Source: Spirochaetales bacterium
GTDB lineage: Bacteria; Spirochaetota; Spirochaetia; SZUA-6; JAFGRV01
Direction: 5' to 3'
Length of the DNA stretch: 51,086 bases
NCBI GenBank assembly: GCA_016930085.1
Contig: JAFGHO010000045.1
Location: forward strand, 1-51,086
Positions 36,072 through 44,409 of the stretch are shown here, in pieces (position 1 is the first letter of the stretch; every line of letters starts with the position of its first letter). The position numbers were made by a program, and so were the translations under genes. The notes under the pieces are model-generated. The model was not told the origin of the DNA and ran no database searches. It saw nothing but the letters and a program-made list of their open reading frames with translations.

Positions 36072-36160
36072 CCGATTTTTATTGCGTAATACCACAAACG
36101 GCGTCATATTTTACCTTGAAATCAATTTCGAAAGAAATCAATGGTAAAAGGAGACAACTT

Positions 36161-37315
36161 ATGAAAGGAAAGCTTTTTGTAATTTTTATCATGTTTGGGG
36201 TGTGCTGTCCGCAGATATTTCCCTTGGAGATAAAGGTGAATTCCGAAGCCTTACTGCGGGAGGAAGGAGTCTATGAAGATGATTATATTTTTGCCGGAAA
36301 CGAACTCGAGTTTTCTGGGAGCGCCACGGATCTGTTTTTTCTCGGAAAGACACTGAGGTTCAAAGGCGGCACCGAATCCGGACTCTATGCGGTCGGTGAA
36401 ACGGTTATCATCGACGGAACGGTTGCAAACGACTTTTTCGGCGGGGGGAGAAGGATCGAAGTCAACGGGAAGATAACGGGGACCGTTTTCATGGGTTCGG
36501 GAGAAGCATCCTTTTCAGAGGATTCGGTTCTGGACGGGAGCCTTTTTATCGCGGCCGGAAACGTCAAACTGAACGGTACCGTTAACGGCGACGTTTATGC
36601 CGGTTCCGGATTGCTGTATATCGACGGGACGGTGAACGGCAATGTAACAACCGGAGCCGGTGAGATCGTTATCGCTGAAAACGGAAGGGTGAACGGGGAT
36701 TTCGAATATTCGACCGAAAACAAACTCAATGCTGACGAAGAAAAACGGATAAGCGGGACGATCACCTTTGAAGACGCCGACCTGCTGAAGGATTTCAGGC
36801 ATTCCGAAGCGGCGCGGTTTATTATGATGATTTCCATCGTTCTCTCGATCATGGGATTTCTTTCCGTGCTGGTTTTCGGACTCCTGTTACTGCTTCTTCC
36901 GGCGTTGAGGAATTTCAAGCATGCGGAAAACCACAGGCAGTTCTGGTATTATCTCGTATGGGGTTTGATCCCCTTCTTCATCTATCCGATGGCGGTCACT
37001 GTTTTGATGATTCTGGTCGTCACCATTCCCCTTGGGTTCATTGTTCTTCTGGCCGGCTTTCCCCTGCTTCTTGTGACGCAGGTTTTGGGCATCACCGCTT
37101 TCGGTCAATATCTGTTTAACCTTTTCGGGTGGAATAAGCCGAACCGTTTCCTCCACTTTCTCTTCGGGTTCGTATTTTTTGTGCTTATCGGGATCATTCC
37201 GTATGTCAAGATAATCGGAACGATCTTCTTTTCGTGTATCGGTTGGGGGATAATTCTGGAAAAGACGTTCAGAACCAAATTCGTAAAAGTCGAGAAAACC
37301 GCTGAGAAGGCGTAA
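36161..37315 (+). CDS. Secreted bactofilin-like protein with C-terminal membrane domain
   Basis: The ATG at 36161 follows AAAGGAGACAACTT and opens a signal peptide (MKGKLFVIFIMFGVCCPQIF); 384 residues. Residues 40-205 are short beta-helix rungs of the bactofilin/polymer-forming type (TVANDFFGGGRRIEVNGKI, NVKLNGTVNGDVYAGSG, TVNGNVTTGAGEIVIAENG). Residues about 235-375 hold four hydrophobic helices in two pairs (SIVLSIMGFLSVLVFGLLLLL; IPFFIYPMAVTVLMILVV). Unlike cytoplasmic bactofilins, the rungs would face the periplasm. Likely target of the LytTR regulator upstream and terminated at 37335-37367; envelope role inferred. Confidence 0.8.
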   Translation: MKGKLFVIFIMFGVCCPQIFPLEIKVNSEALLREEGVYEDDYIFAGNELEFSGSATDLFFLGKTLRFKGGTESGLYAVGETVIIDGTVANDFFGGGRRIEVNGKITGTVFMGSGEASFSEDSVLDGSLFIAAGNVKLNGTVNGDVYAGSGLLYIDGTVNGNVTTGAGEIVIAENGRVNGDFEYSTENKLNADEEKRISGTITFEDADLLKDFRHSEAARFIMMISIVLSIMGFLSVLVFGLLLLLLPALRNFKHAENHRQFWYYLVWGLIPFFIYPMAVTVLMILVVTIPLGFIVLLAGFPLLLVTQVLGITAFGQYLFNLFGWNKPNRFLHFLFGFVFFVLIGIIPYVKIIGTIFFSCIGWGIILEKTFRTKFVKVEKTAEKA

Positions 37316-37334
37316 CACGATAAGGCGGGTTTCG

Positions 37335-37367
37335 AAAAAAACGGGTCCGAAGGGGCCCGTTTTTTTT
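37335..37367 (+). terminator. Terminator after the bactofilin-like gene
   Basis: AAAAAACGGGTCC / GGGCCCGTTTTTT stem (one G-T pair) with a short GAAG-type loop and eight T. Confidence 0.85.
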
Positions 37368-37524
37368 ACCTATTTTTTTCGTACCCGGCGAACGGGAACG
37401 TACCCCCGCCGCTTGCGGCCGGTCATCCCGGTGCGGCAATACCGGCTTTCAGGTTATGATTGATTCTCGTCCGCTTTATGATATGCTCCGTCCATACCAT
37501 CACGATTAAAAAAAAGAGAATGTC

Positions 37525-37847
37525 ATGACGCTGATGAAAAAAAAACGGATTCCATGGTTATTGCTGCTGTTGTTTCCTTGCGGTTTTCAAGTGCTTCATG
37601 CCCAATCATTGTCACCGGGGGACATCAACGGCAACGGAACCATCGACATCGTCGATGCGCTTCTCGTCGCACAACGATATGCCGGTCTTATCGACGAGTT
37701 TCCGGTATCAGGCACCGCTACTCCGGTCCCGGAAGCTTCGCCGGCGCCGGGTGGGGGCTTCTCCGGGATTCGGACACATTCAACGGAAGCACGACGAATA
37801 TGCGGCTTCCGAACTGGTGTGTCGCTTTTCAGTTGAACGTTCCATGA
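37525..37847 (+). pseudogene. Secreted dockerin-type protein, truncated and frameshifted
   Basis: From the ATG at 37525 there is a signal peptide (PWLLLLLFPCGFQVLHAQ), then one dockerin/EF-hand unit, GDINGNGTIDIVDALLVAQRY, with the calcium-binding Asp/Asn spacing, and a Pro/Ala linker. After PGGGF the first frame degenerates and stops at 37836. A shift near 37757-37765 gives DSDTFNGSTTNMRLPNW and then CVAFQLNVP before TGA at 37845-37847, which looks like real protein. So the gene has lost frame and most of its C-terminal domain. Intact relatives often are secreted glycoside hydrolases with a dockerin-like repeat. Confidence 0.6.
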
Positions 37848-37856
37848 TTGTTTTAC

Positions 37857-37911
37857 CGGCCGGTCGAATAGTCGGCCGGCAACGGCGGCAGACGGCTTGC
37901 CGTCTGCCGCC
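37857..37911. repeat. Two adjacent GC-rich hairpins
   Basis: ACCGGCCG...CGGCCGGC around 37857-37880 and a perfect 12-bp stem GGCGGCAGACGG / CCGTCTGCCGCC at 37884-37911. They lie between the convergent dockerin remnant and ssb genes; no T run follows on either strand. Confidence 0.5.
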
Positions 37912-37926
37912 CGCACGGCGGACGAA

Positions 37927-38325
37927 CTAGAAGGAAACCGCGGTTTGAAGCATTTCCTTGTTGGGATTCTCATTCATGGTTCGCGAATCCTTTCCATTGA
38001 ATTGTGGTTTGAACTCGACATGCTCCGCGATAATGTGAACTTTTGATTTCACTTTTCCGTCATTACCCGTCCATCTGTCCTGTTTTAACCTGCCGACAAT
38101 CCTTACGCCGCGTCCCTTTTTGAGGTACTCTCCGCAAACTTCAGCAAGACGAGACCATGTGGTGATATCAAAGAATGATACCTCTTTTTGAAGTTCGTCT
38201 TCCATTTTAAAGAAGCGGTTCGATGCAATCGCGAATTTACAGACGGATGTGCCTTTCGGTGTTCGATTAAGCTCCGGATCCTTGACAAGGTTTCCTTCAA
38301 GCAGGATCGAATTCAGGTTGTTCAT
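37927..38325 (-). CDS. ssb: Single-stranded DNA-binding protein
   Basis: The ATG follows AAGGAGGAATTGT; 132 residues. The OB-fold signature is clear: MNNLNSILLEGNLVKDPEL, SVCKFAIASNR, FFDITTWSRLAEVCGEYLKKG, GRLKQDRW. The short C-terminus does not end in the DDDIPF-type acidic tip used to recruit partners (it ends LQTAVSF), so this may be a secondary or plasmid-like SSB rather than the main replicative one. An attenuator-like leader lies about 420 bases upstream on the same strand. Confidence 0.9.
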   Translation of the reverse strand: MNNLNSILLEGNLVKDPELNRTPKGTSVCKFAIASNRFFKMEDELQKEVSFFDITTWSRLAEVCGEYLKKGRGVRIVGRLKQDRWTGNDGKVKSKVHIIAEHVEFKPQFNGKDSRTMNENPNKEMLQTAVSF

Positions 38326-38724
38326 ACAATTCCTCCTTATATTAATTATTCGTGTATATATGTATTAACTACTAAAATGTGACCGTTGCTTTTAATTTCA
38401 AGAAAAAAAGCGAGGAATTTTGAAAAAAATAACCTTCTCCGGGAAAACGAGTGAGTGAGTATTTCTCTTTTAATCCAGGATACATATGAGGCGGGTGAAT
38501 TATCAGGTATGGTGGGAAGCGATAGCGGAAAGCGGCCTCTGGTGCGGCGCCCACAGCCCCGGCGTGCGTGATATATGAGCCGGTGAGACGGCTCTCGCGG
38601 CGTCCCGGCCGGGACAAACCGGACCGCTGGGGTTGTGCGGCAGCGTGCTGCATCCGGCCGCCTTAGGAAATCGACCGGTAAAGTAGCCCGGCAAATATGC
38701 AATTGAAGACAATAGGTTATTCAT
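38326..38724 (-). other. Region upstream of ssb, one weak small ORF
   Basis: A 73-codon frame (38503-38724) starts MNNLLSSIAYLPGYF after a GGGAGG ribosome site, but its sequence after residue 25 is Pro/Ser/Arg-rich and resembles no protein I know. It may be non-coding or a decayed gene. Nothing else is visible here. Confidence 0.3.
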
Positions 38725-38740
38725 CGAACACCTCCCATAA

Positions 38741-38789
38741 TAAAAAAGACCTGCCGATCTCCTTCTTTATTTAAGGTAACTGGCAGGCC
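38741..38789 (-). terminator. Terminator in a short leader RNA
   Basis: On the minus strand GGCCTGCC pairs with GGCAGGTC (one G-T pair) across a 26-base loop that itself contains CCTT/AAGG, followed by TTTTTT. With the promoter at 38818-38846 it defines an RNA of about 70 bases: a small RNA or an attenuated leader. Confidence 0.6.
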
Positions 38790-38817
38790 TTGTCGCACCC
38801 TCACTCAATCTGGTTAA

Positions 38818-38846
38818 AATATACTAACAGGTATTTGGGAAGTCGA
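38818..38846 (-). promoter_or_regulatory. Promoter of the short leader RNA
   Basis: On the minus strand TCGACT (38841-38846), 17 bases, TATATT (38818-38823); start near 38811. Confidence 0.45.
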
Positions 38847-38904
38847 GTAAAATAAATAAATTGTGAAGTATATTCTGCGGGGGAGGATGCGGCCGGGACG
38901 AAAT

Positions 38905-38933
38905 TTGCCGATTCGGGAAAAATTTAGTATATT
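38905..38933 (+). promoter_or_regulatory. Promoter of the acyl-CoA transferase leader
   Basis: TTGCCG (38905-38910), 17 bases, TATATT (38928-38933); start near 38940, leaving a leader of about 165 bases. Confidence 0.5.
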
Positions 38934-38983
38934 TATCTCGGTTTCAAGTTTCCATTAAAAATTCGTGGTAAAAGACCTCCCAT

Positions 38984-39058
38984 ATGACCATGCCGGTATT
39001 GGTTACCGGCCTCAAGGAGCAGTTGGACACGCTGCTCCTTTTTTTACGATTGGTGTAA
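38984..39058 (+). CDS. Possible 24-residue leader peptide
   Basis: ATG at 38984 to TAA at 39056-39058 encodes a short peptide ending LLLFLRLV, whose last third lies inside the first terminator stem. There is no good ribosome site. Proposed only because of its position in an attenuator-like leader. Confidence 0.25.
   Translation: MTMPVLVTGLKEQLDTLLLFLRLV
39014..39045 (+). terminator. First tandem leader terminator
   Basis: AAGGAGCAG / CTGCTCCTT stem, nine-base loop, followed by further T (seven T in a row). It lies upstream of the gene at 39107 with no gene before it. Confidence 0.75.
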
Positions 39059-39085
39059 GGGGAGCAAATACGCTGCTCTTTTTTT
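39059..39085 (+). terminator. Second tandem leader terminator
   Basis: GAGCA / TGCTC stem, extendable by G-T pairs, seven-base loop, then seven T. Its sequence resembles the first terminator, so one may be a diverged copy of the other. Confidence 0.6.
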
Positions 39086-39106
39086 GAGGATAGAGAGGAA
39101 ACAGTT

Positions 39107-40990
39107 GTGAGTATTGATGAAATAAAGAAACAATACCCGGAAAAATTCCCGGATGAAGAACAGCTTTTCAGCCATATTCACCGGGGGGACCGGATATTCA
39201 TTCATTCCGCCTGTGCCGAACCGCAGTATTTGATAACGTCGCTTGTTTTGTACGGGAAAAAGAACCCAACGGCTTTTTCCGATACCGAACTCCTTTCCCG
39301 GTGGAATCTGGGCGCTTCTCTGTTTTCGGAGGACCATGATCATGACTTTTTAAGACATAATTCCTTTTTTATTTCGGAACCGGTCAGAAGCCCGGTTAAT
39401 AATGGGCTTGCCGATTACACGCCGGTGTTTCTTTCCAAAGCGCCGCAGCTTTTTTCAAGCGGACATCTGCCCGTCGATGTCGCCCTGATTCAGGTCTCCT
39501 TTCCGGATGAGTTCGGTTTTGTGAATCTCGGTGTTTCGGTCGATATTGTTCCGGCGGCCATCGAAGCCGCATCGATCGTGATAGCGCAATGCAATTCGAA
39601 TGTTCCGCGCGTTCCCGGCGACGGATTTCTGCACATCCGGGATATCGATTTCCTTGTATTTCGAAATGAAAGGTTACATGAGTTCTCCGGAGTCGAAGAG
39701 GATGCAACCGAGGCTTCCGGGGCGACCGCGCGGATCGGTGAGTATGTTTCACAGCTTGTCTCCGATGGAGACACGATTCAGGCCGGATATGGTGTTATTC
39801 CGAATGCGATCATGCCGTATCTTTCCAATAAAAAGAATCTGGGTGTTCATACCGAACTACTCGGCCCCGGAATTATCGGACTTATCAAACAGGGCATCGT
39901 CGACAACAGCATGAAAACGATCGACCGAGGCAAGACGGTCGCTTCTTTTTGCATGGGGACGCAAGAAACCTACGGTTTTCTGCACGACAATCCCGGTATC
40001 GAGTTCAGGACCATCGATTATACAAATGATCCGCTTCTCATTGCCCGGCACAGGCGTATGACCGCGATCAACAGCGCGCTTCAGATCGATCTGACCGGAC
40101 AGGCGTCCGCGGAATCCATCGGAAAGGCATTCCATGCGGGGATCGGCGGGTATGCGGATTTCATGCGCGGCGCCGTACTCGCTCCCGAAGGGAAAAGCAT
40201 CCTTGCACTGCATTCCACCGCCCGCGACGGTTCGGTTTCCCGTATTGTTCCGTTTTTAGGGACGGGAGCGGGTGTTACATTGAACAGGGGAGATATCCAT
40301 TATGTGGTTACCGAGTACGGCATCGCGTACCTTCACGGCAGGAATATACGCGAGCGCGCCATGCAGCTTGTTTCGGTCGCGCACCCGAAGTTCAGGGCAT
40401 GGCTGTTCGAGGAAGCCCGATCGGCACATCTCATCCACAAGGATCAGGTATTCATTCCCGGCGAAAGGGGAGTGTATCCGGCCCATTACGAGATATGGAG
40501 GACCACGAAAAAAAACTGCGAGATATTCATCCGGCCGGTGAAAATAAGTGACGAGTCGTTACTCAAGGATTTCTTTCACAATCTGTCTGACTCCTCACGC
40601 TACAGGCGTTTTATGACGGTGAGGAAGGAGATGTCCCGCAAGCGACTGCAGGAGTTTTCGGTCGTCGACTATAGCCGAGATATGATCATTGCCGCCGTTC
40701 TGAAGAAAGGCGCCGTGGAAAAGATTGTCGGGATCGGGCAATACGTGACCGACACGGACAGCCATATGGCGGAAACGGCATTTGTCGTTAGGGATGACTA
40801 TCAGCGGATAGGTATCGGTACCGAACTGCTCAAGCATCTTGTCTATATCGCAAAATCTTCAGGTCTTCTGGGATTTACCGCGGATGTCCTTATCGAAAAC
40901 CGGGCCATGATTATTCTCTTCGAGAAACACTTTCCGGACATTAGAAAGCACTTCAGGGAGGATATCTGCGAACTCGTCATGCATTTTTAG
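39107..40990 (+). CDS. Acetyl-CoA hydrolase/transferase fused to a GNAT acetyltransferase
   Basis: The gene starts with GTG at 39107 after GAGAGGAAAC; 627 residues. Residues 1-440 are an acetyl-CoA hydrolase/CoA-transferase domain (VHTELLGPGIIGLIKQGIVD with the likely catalytic Glu, VTEYGIAYLHGRNIRERA, SVAHPKFR), like 4-hydroxybutyrate CoA-transferases. Residues about 462-627 are a GNAT domain (RFMTVRKEMSRKRLQEF, then the acetyl-CoA loop QRIGIGTELLKHL). The two activities both use acetyl-CoA, so the fusion may couple CoA transfer with protein or small-molecule acetylation. The same architecture is known in other bacteria. No neighbouring pathway genes are present. Confidence 0.88.
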   Translation: MSIDEIKKQYPEKFPDEEQLFSHIHRGDRIFIHSACAEPQYLITSLVLYGKKNPTAFSDTELLSRWNLGASLFSEDHDHDFLRHNSFFISEPVRSPVNNGLADYTPVFLSKAPQLFSSGHLPVDVALIQVSFPDEFGFVNLGVSVDIVPAAIEAASIVIAQCNSNVPRVPGDGFLHIRDIDFLVFRNERLHEFSGVEEDATEASGATARIGEYVSQLVSDGDTIQAGYGVIPNAIMPYLSNKKNLGVHTELLGPGIIGLIKQGIVDNSMKTIDRGKTVASFCMGTQETYGFLHDNPGIEFRTIDYTNDPLLIARHRRMTAINSALQIDLTGQASAESIGKAFHAGIGGYADFMRGAVLAPEGKSILALHSTARDGSVSRIVPFLGTGAGVTLNRGDIHYVVTEYGIAYLHGRNIRERAMQLVSVAHPKFRAWLFEEARSAHLIHKDQVFIPGERGVYPAHYEIWRTTKKNCEIFIRPVKISDESLLKDFFHNLSDSSRYRRFMTVRKEMSRKRLQEFSVVDYSRDMIIAAVLKKGAVEKIVGIGQYVTDTDSHMAETAFVVRDDYQRIGIGTELLKHLVYIAKSSGLLGFTADVLIENRAMIILFEKHFPDIRKHFREDICELVMHF

Positions 40991-41006
40991 CATGCACCCC
41001 ATCCGC

Positions 41007-41444
41007 TTACAGGTCGAGATATCCTTTTTCTATCAGCTTCTGCTGTGCCCGTTTCCCGAGTTCTTCACCCCACGTCTGGCCCGCGTGCATCGATTCCTCC
41101 GTAATTTGGGGCTGTACCTTTACCATTTTCTTTCCAACCGGCGATTCGTAGAATCGTATGAGTGCCTTGATTTCATCGTGCGAGAAATATTTATCGTAGA
41201 TGGGAACAATGAGTTCGATTATGTCGTTGGGATTGACTTCTTTCATGAACTCAAGCCAGAACTCTTCGGGAACGTCCGGCAGTATATTTTTGAATTGTTC
41301 GATCAACGCATCCATAACCTGGATTCCCATTTCGGCGGAACCGGACATCTTCATCAATTTTCTGATATCGTCCTGTTTCGCATCGGCATAAACTCCCGAG
41401 AGTATTAATCCCAATAAAACGAACGAAAGCGCTATTTTTTTCAT
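41007..41444 (-). CDS. DUF2059 family secreted protein
   Basis: The 145-residue protein has a signal peptide (MKKIALSFVLLGLILSGVYA) and the DUF2059 pattern: IRKLMKMSGSAEMG, a central helix pair, FSHDEIKALIRFYESPVGKKM, and QPQITEESM. The family is periplasmic and of unknown function. It ends 16 bases from the convergent acyl-CoA transferase gene. RBS is AAAAAGGAGTAATCG. Confidence 0.88.
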   Translation of the reverse strand: MKKIALSFVLLGLILSGVYADAKQDDIRKLMKMSGSAEMGIQVMDALIEQFKNILPDVPEEFWLEFMKEVNPNDIIELIVPIYDKYFSHDEIKALIRFYESPVGKKMVKVQPQITEESMHAGQTWGEELGKRAQQKLIEKGYLDL

Positions 41445-41609
41445 CGATTACTCCTTTTTCAGCACCGGGCTGATATACATGATTCGTCATTGCCGGGACA
41501 GGGAGAGGAAACATCCGGCGGCACCCCCGGGCTTGATGAAAGTATATATGGTTTACGCCATTCGTGCAAGACGGCGGTTTCAAAATGCGGTGATAAGCGG
41601 ACGAACGCC

Positions 41610-42401
41610 TCAGGAAAGAAGCACCTCGTCATTGGCGAACTCGCGCCGCCGGATTTTATGGAATTTGTCCACGAGTTTTTCGATGGTCAATCCTTCCTTT
41701 TCCCTGCCTGCGACATCCAGGATGATTTCTCCGTTGTCCATCATCAGGAGACGGTTGCCGTATTTGATCGCCTGTGCCATGTTGTGCGTTATCATTATAG
41801 TGGTGAGCCGGTATAGCTCTATAAAACGGGTCGTGAGTTCGAGTACCAGTTGGGCGTTTTTGGGATCGAGTGCCGCGGTGTGTTCGTCCAGGAGGACGAG
41901 CTGGGGGGCCGAGAGAACCATCATCAGCAGGGTGAGGGCCTGGCGCTGGCCGCCGGAAAAAAGCGAGACATTGTCTTTCAAACGGTTTTCCAAATTCATA
42001 TCCAGTTTTGCGACTTCCTCCCTGAAGCGTTTCCGCATTGCGCCGTTCAGACTCACCACCGGCCACTTGAAGCCCTTTTTACATGCCAGCATCATGTTGT
42101 CCTCGAGACTCATATTACCCGCCGTTCCCATCATCGGGTCCTGGAATATCCGGCCGATAAAGCGCGCCCGCCTGTATTCGGGGACACGGGTGATATCCCT
42201 GTCGTTCAGATATATTTTCCCCATTGTCGGTTTGTAGGTCCCCGCGATAAGATTGAAAAGGGTGGTTTTACCCGCGCCGTTGCTGCCGATTATCGTAATG
42301 AACTCTCCTTCTTCGATCGTCAGATTGATGTTTTTCACCGCGTGATTTTCATCCGGTGTTCCCTGGTTGAAAATGACGGAAAGATGTTCTATCCTGATCA
42401 T
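41610..42401 (-). CDS. ABC transporter ATP-binding protein (TrpXYZ-type system)
   Basis: The 263-residue ATPase has Walker A GSNGAGKT, signature LFSGGQRQALTL, Walker B LVLLDEHTAALDP and H-loop ITHN. Asp-Glu-His instead of Asp-Glu-Pro after Walker B and the long MSLEDNMMLACKKG segment are typical of the family partnered with PF04392-type binding proteins. It overlaps the permease by four bases. Confidence 0.9.
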   Translation of the reverse strand: MIRIEHLSVIFNQGTPDENHAVKNINLTIEEGEFITIIGSNGAGKTTLFNLIAGTYKPTMGKIYLNDRDITRVPEYRRARFIGRIFQDPMMGTAGNMSLEDNMMLACKKGFKWPVVSLNGAMRKRFREEVAKLDMNLENRLKDNVSLFSGGQRQALTLLMMVLSAPQLVLLDEHTAALDPKNAQLVLELTTRFIELYRLTTIMITHNMAQAIKYGNRLLMMDNGEIILDVAGREKEGLTIEKLVDKFHKIRRREFANDEVLLS

Positions 42402-43303
42402 TCGGATCTCCTTCGTTTTTTCCTGTAATACTCCCTGAAGAGGATTGCCGCCAGACAGCCCACGACAAGAGACACCTGAACGAATTTGAGGTCGGAAGCT
42501 TCGAGGAAGGGGATATCGAAAATCAGAATCCTGGCTCCGTACATCACCGCGGTGAAAATTATCGAACCCATGATCACATTCAGGGTCAGCCAGAAGATAT
42601 TGTTGGATCTGATGAGGAACTCCCCGATCATGACCGAGGCGAGCCCCGCGATGATGATACCCTGACCGAGGCCGATATCGGCGAAATTCTGGTACTGGGC
42701 GGCGAACGCGCCCGAGACGGCCACAAGGCTGTTCGACAATCCCACTCCGATGATTTTGATGATTTTCGGATTTACCCCTTGTGAAACGATCATCTGCTGG
42801 TTGTTTCCAAGGGCGCCGATAGTCAGACCGAGGTCCGTCCTGAAAAAGAGGTCGAGGAGAAGTTTGATGATCAGGATTATGAGGATAAAAAGCAGCATAT
42901 AGGAAATCTCCCTGGTAAAGCCGAAACGGAGATTCAGGAACCGGTAGACATCGGAGAGAATGGTTTTGACATTCAACAGGGAGACATTCGATGTGCCCAG
43001 AATACGGAGATTGATCGAATAGAGAAGGATCATGGTGAGGATTCCCGCAAGAAGATTCGGTATTTTGAGTTCATTATGCAGGACCGCAGTCAGCATCCCG
43101 GCTGTAAATCCGCCGGCAAAAGCGATACTCAGGGCGAACCATAGGTTGCAGTTTCTGGTGAGAAAGGCCGCCATGATCGCCGCGCCCAGGGGAAAGGTGC
43201 CGTCGACGGTCAGGTCCGGAAAATCGAGAATACGAAAGGTGATAAATACACCCAGGGCCATGATCCCGTAAATACACCCTTCAATAATAATTCCTTCAAC
43301 CAT
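42398..43303 (-). CDS. ABC transporter permease (TrpXYZ-type system)
   Basis: The 301-residue permease has about eight to nine TM helices and belongs to the branched-chain amino-acid permease-like group (VEGIIIEGCIYGIMALGVFIT, FPDLTVDGTFPLGAA, TDLGLTIGALGNNQQM). Such permeases pair with PF04392 binding proteins to import tryptophan, tyrosine or related compounds. It lies 78 bases after the binding-protein gene, with a strong hairpin in the gap. Confidence 0.9.
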   Translation of the reverse strand: MVEGIIIEGCIYGIMALGVFITFRILDFPDLTVDGTFPLGAAIMAAFLTRNCNLWFALSIAFAGGFTAGMLTAVLHNELKIPNLLAGILTMILLYSINLRILGTSNVSLLNVKTILSDVYRFLNLRFGFTREISYMLLFILIILIIKLLLDLFFRTDLGLTIGALGNNQQMIVSQGVNPKIIKIIGVGLSNSLVAVSGAFAAQYQNFADIGLGQGIIIAGLASVMIGEFLIRSNNIFWLTLNVIMGSIIFTAVMYGARILIFDIPFLEASDLKFVQVSLVVGCLAAILFREYYRKKRRRSE

Positions 43304-43323
43304 GTTTTTACCGCCTCTTTTAA

Positions 43324-43361
43324 GGCACGAGCCCCGGAAGAACCCCTCCGGGGCATGTGCC
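43324..43361. repeat. Stem-loop between binding-protein and permease genes
   Basis: GGCAC-N2-GCCCCGGA / TCCGGGGC-N2-GTGCC with an eight-base loop. No T run follows on the minus strand, so it more likely protects the 3' end of the binding-protein message than terminates. Confidence 0.6.
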
Positions 43362-43381
43362 GTTATGCGAACATTCTCCGG

Positions 43382-44380
43382 TTATTTCGTTGCCGGCGAG
43401 CCGTTTTCGATTACTTTACTCGCGGTCTTGACGACGGACTCGGGTATGGTGATGCCCAGTTTTTTCGCTACATCGAGGTTGATGAGGAGATCGGTGTCAG
43501 CGGGATCCGTCATAAAACGGGTGGGAATCGAATCGGGATTCTTCCCCTTGAGGATTTCATCGATCAGTTTACCGGTCGCCCGGCCCATTTTGTAGTAGTC
43601 GAATCCCCATGCGGCCAGGACGCCATTGGTTTCCGCGGAACTCGGATCCGCTGACATGATGGGGATATTGTTGTCGGTCGCAACCTCGACGAGTGCGGCC
43701 AGTGCGGAGACGACCGTATTGTCGGTGCTGACATAGAAAGCGTCGACTTTCGGCGCCATAAGCTGGGCCGCCTGCTTCACTTCCGCGGATTTTGTCACGG
43801 TCGTCGCAATGAATTCGATATCGAGCTCCCCGCACGCTTCCTCCGCCATCTGCGCCAGCACCTGGGCGTTTTGTTCCGAACTTGTGTAGATATGACCGAG
43901 GGTTTTGATGTCCGTCAATTTTTTCAAAAACTCTATTTGCGCCTTTACGGGGGTGAGGTCGGAAATACCCGTGACATTCCCCGAACCTTTATCCAGCGAT
44001 TCGACAAGGCCGGCGTCGACGGGATCCGTCACCGCGCTGAACACGACGGGGATGTCGGAAATGGTGCCGACCAGAGCCTGCGCGGTCGGTGTCGCGATAC
44101 CGACCGCGACCCTGACCCTGTTTGCCATAAACTTCGTGGCGATGGTCTTCGCGGCATTGGCATCGCCGTTCGCGTTCTGGAGATCATACTGGAACTCGTA
44201 ACCGAGGTCCGCGAGTTCGTCCTGGATTCCCTGCTCGACGGCATCCAGGGCGGGGTGGGCGACGATTTTTGATATGCCGATAACGCCGGTTTTTGATACC
44301 TCCCTGCATCCCGTGACCATGAACGGGAGCGATACCAAAAGGGCAATAGAAGAAACGATAAATAAGACCGGTTTTTTCAT
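43382..44380 (-). CDS. ABC transporter substrate-binding lipoprotein, PF04392 (TrpX-like)
   Basis: The start at 44380 follows AAAGGAGTGTGT and gives 332 residues with a lipoprotein signal ending MVTGC. The body shows the family pattern: IGISKIVAHPALDAVEQGIQ, DANAAKTIATKFMANRV, IPVVFSAVTDPVDAGLV, VTGISDLTPVKAQIEFL, SADPSSAETNGVLAAWGFDY. It binds an aromatic amino acid or similar small ligand; the exact ligand is not evident. First gene of the three-gene operon. Confidence 0.88.
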   Translation of the reverse strand: MKKPVLFIVSSIALLVSLPFMVTGCREVSKTGVIGISKIVAHPALDAVEQGIQDELADLGYEFQYDLQNANGDANAAKTIATKFMANRVRVAVGIATPTAQALVGTISDIPVVFSAVTDPVDAGLVESLDKGSGNVTGISDLTPVKAQIEFLKKLTDIKTLGHIYTSSEQNAQVLAQMAEEACGELDIEFIATTVTKSAEVKQAAQLMAPKVDAFYVSTDNTVVSALAALVEVATDNNIPIMSADPSSAETNGVLAAWGFDYYKMGRATGKLIDEILKGKNPDSIPTRFMTDPADTDLLINLDVAKKLGITIPESVVKTASKVIENGSPATK

Positions 44381-44409
44381 ACACACTCCTTTGTTTGAAA
44401 AGATATCCA

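Noticed and set aside
37857-37911. GC-rich hairpins considered as a CRISPR or REP array
   Set aside because: Only two different hairpins occur, with no regular repeat-spacer pattern. No CRISPR array or cas gene was seen in the window.
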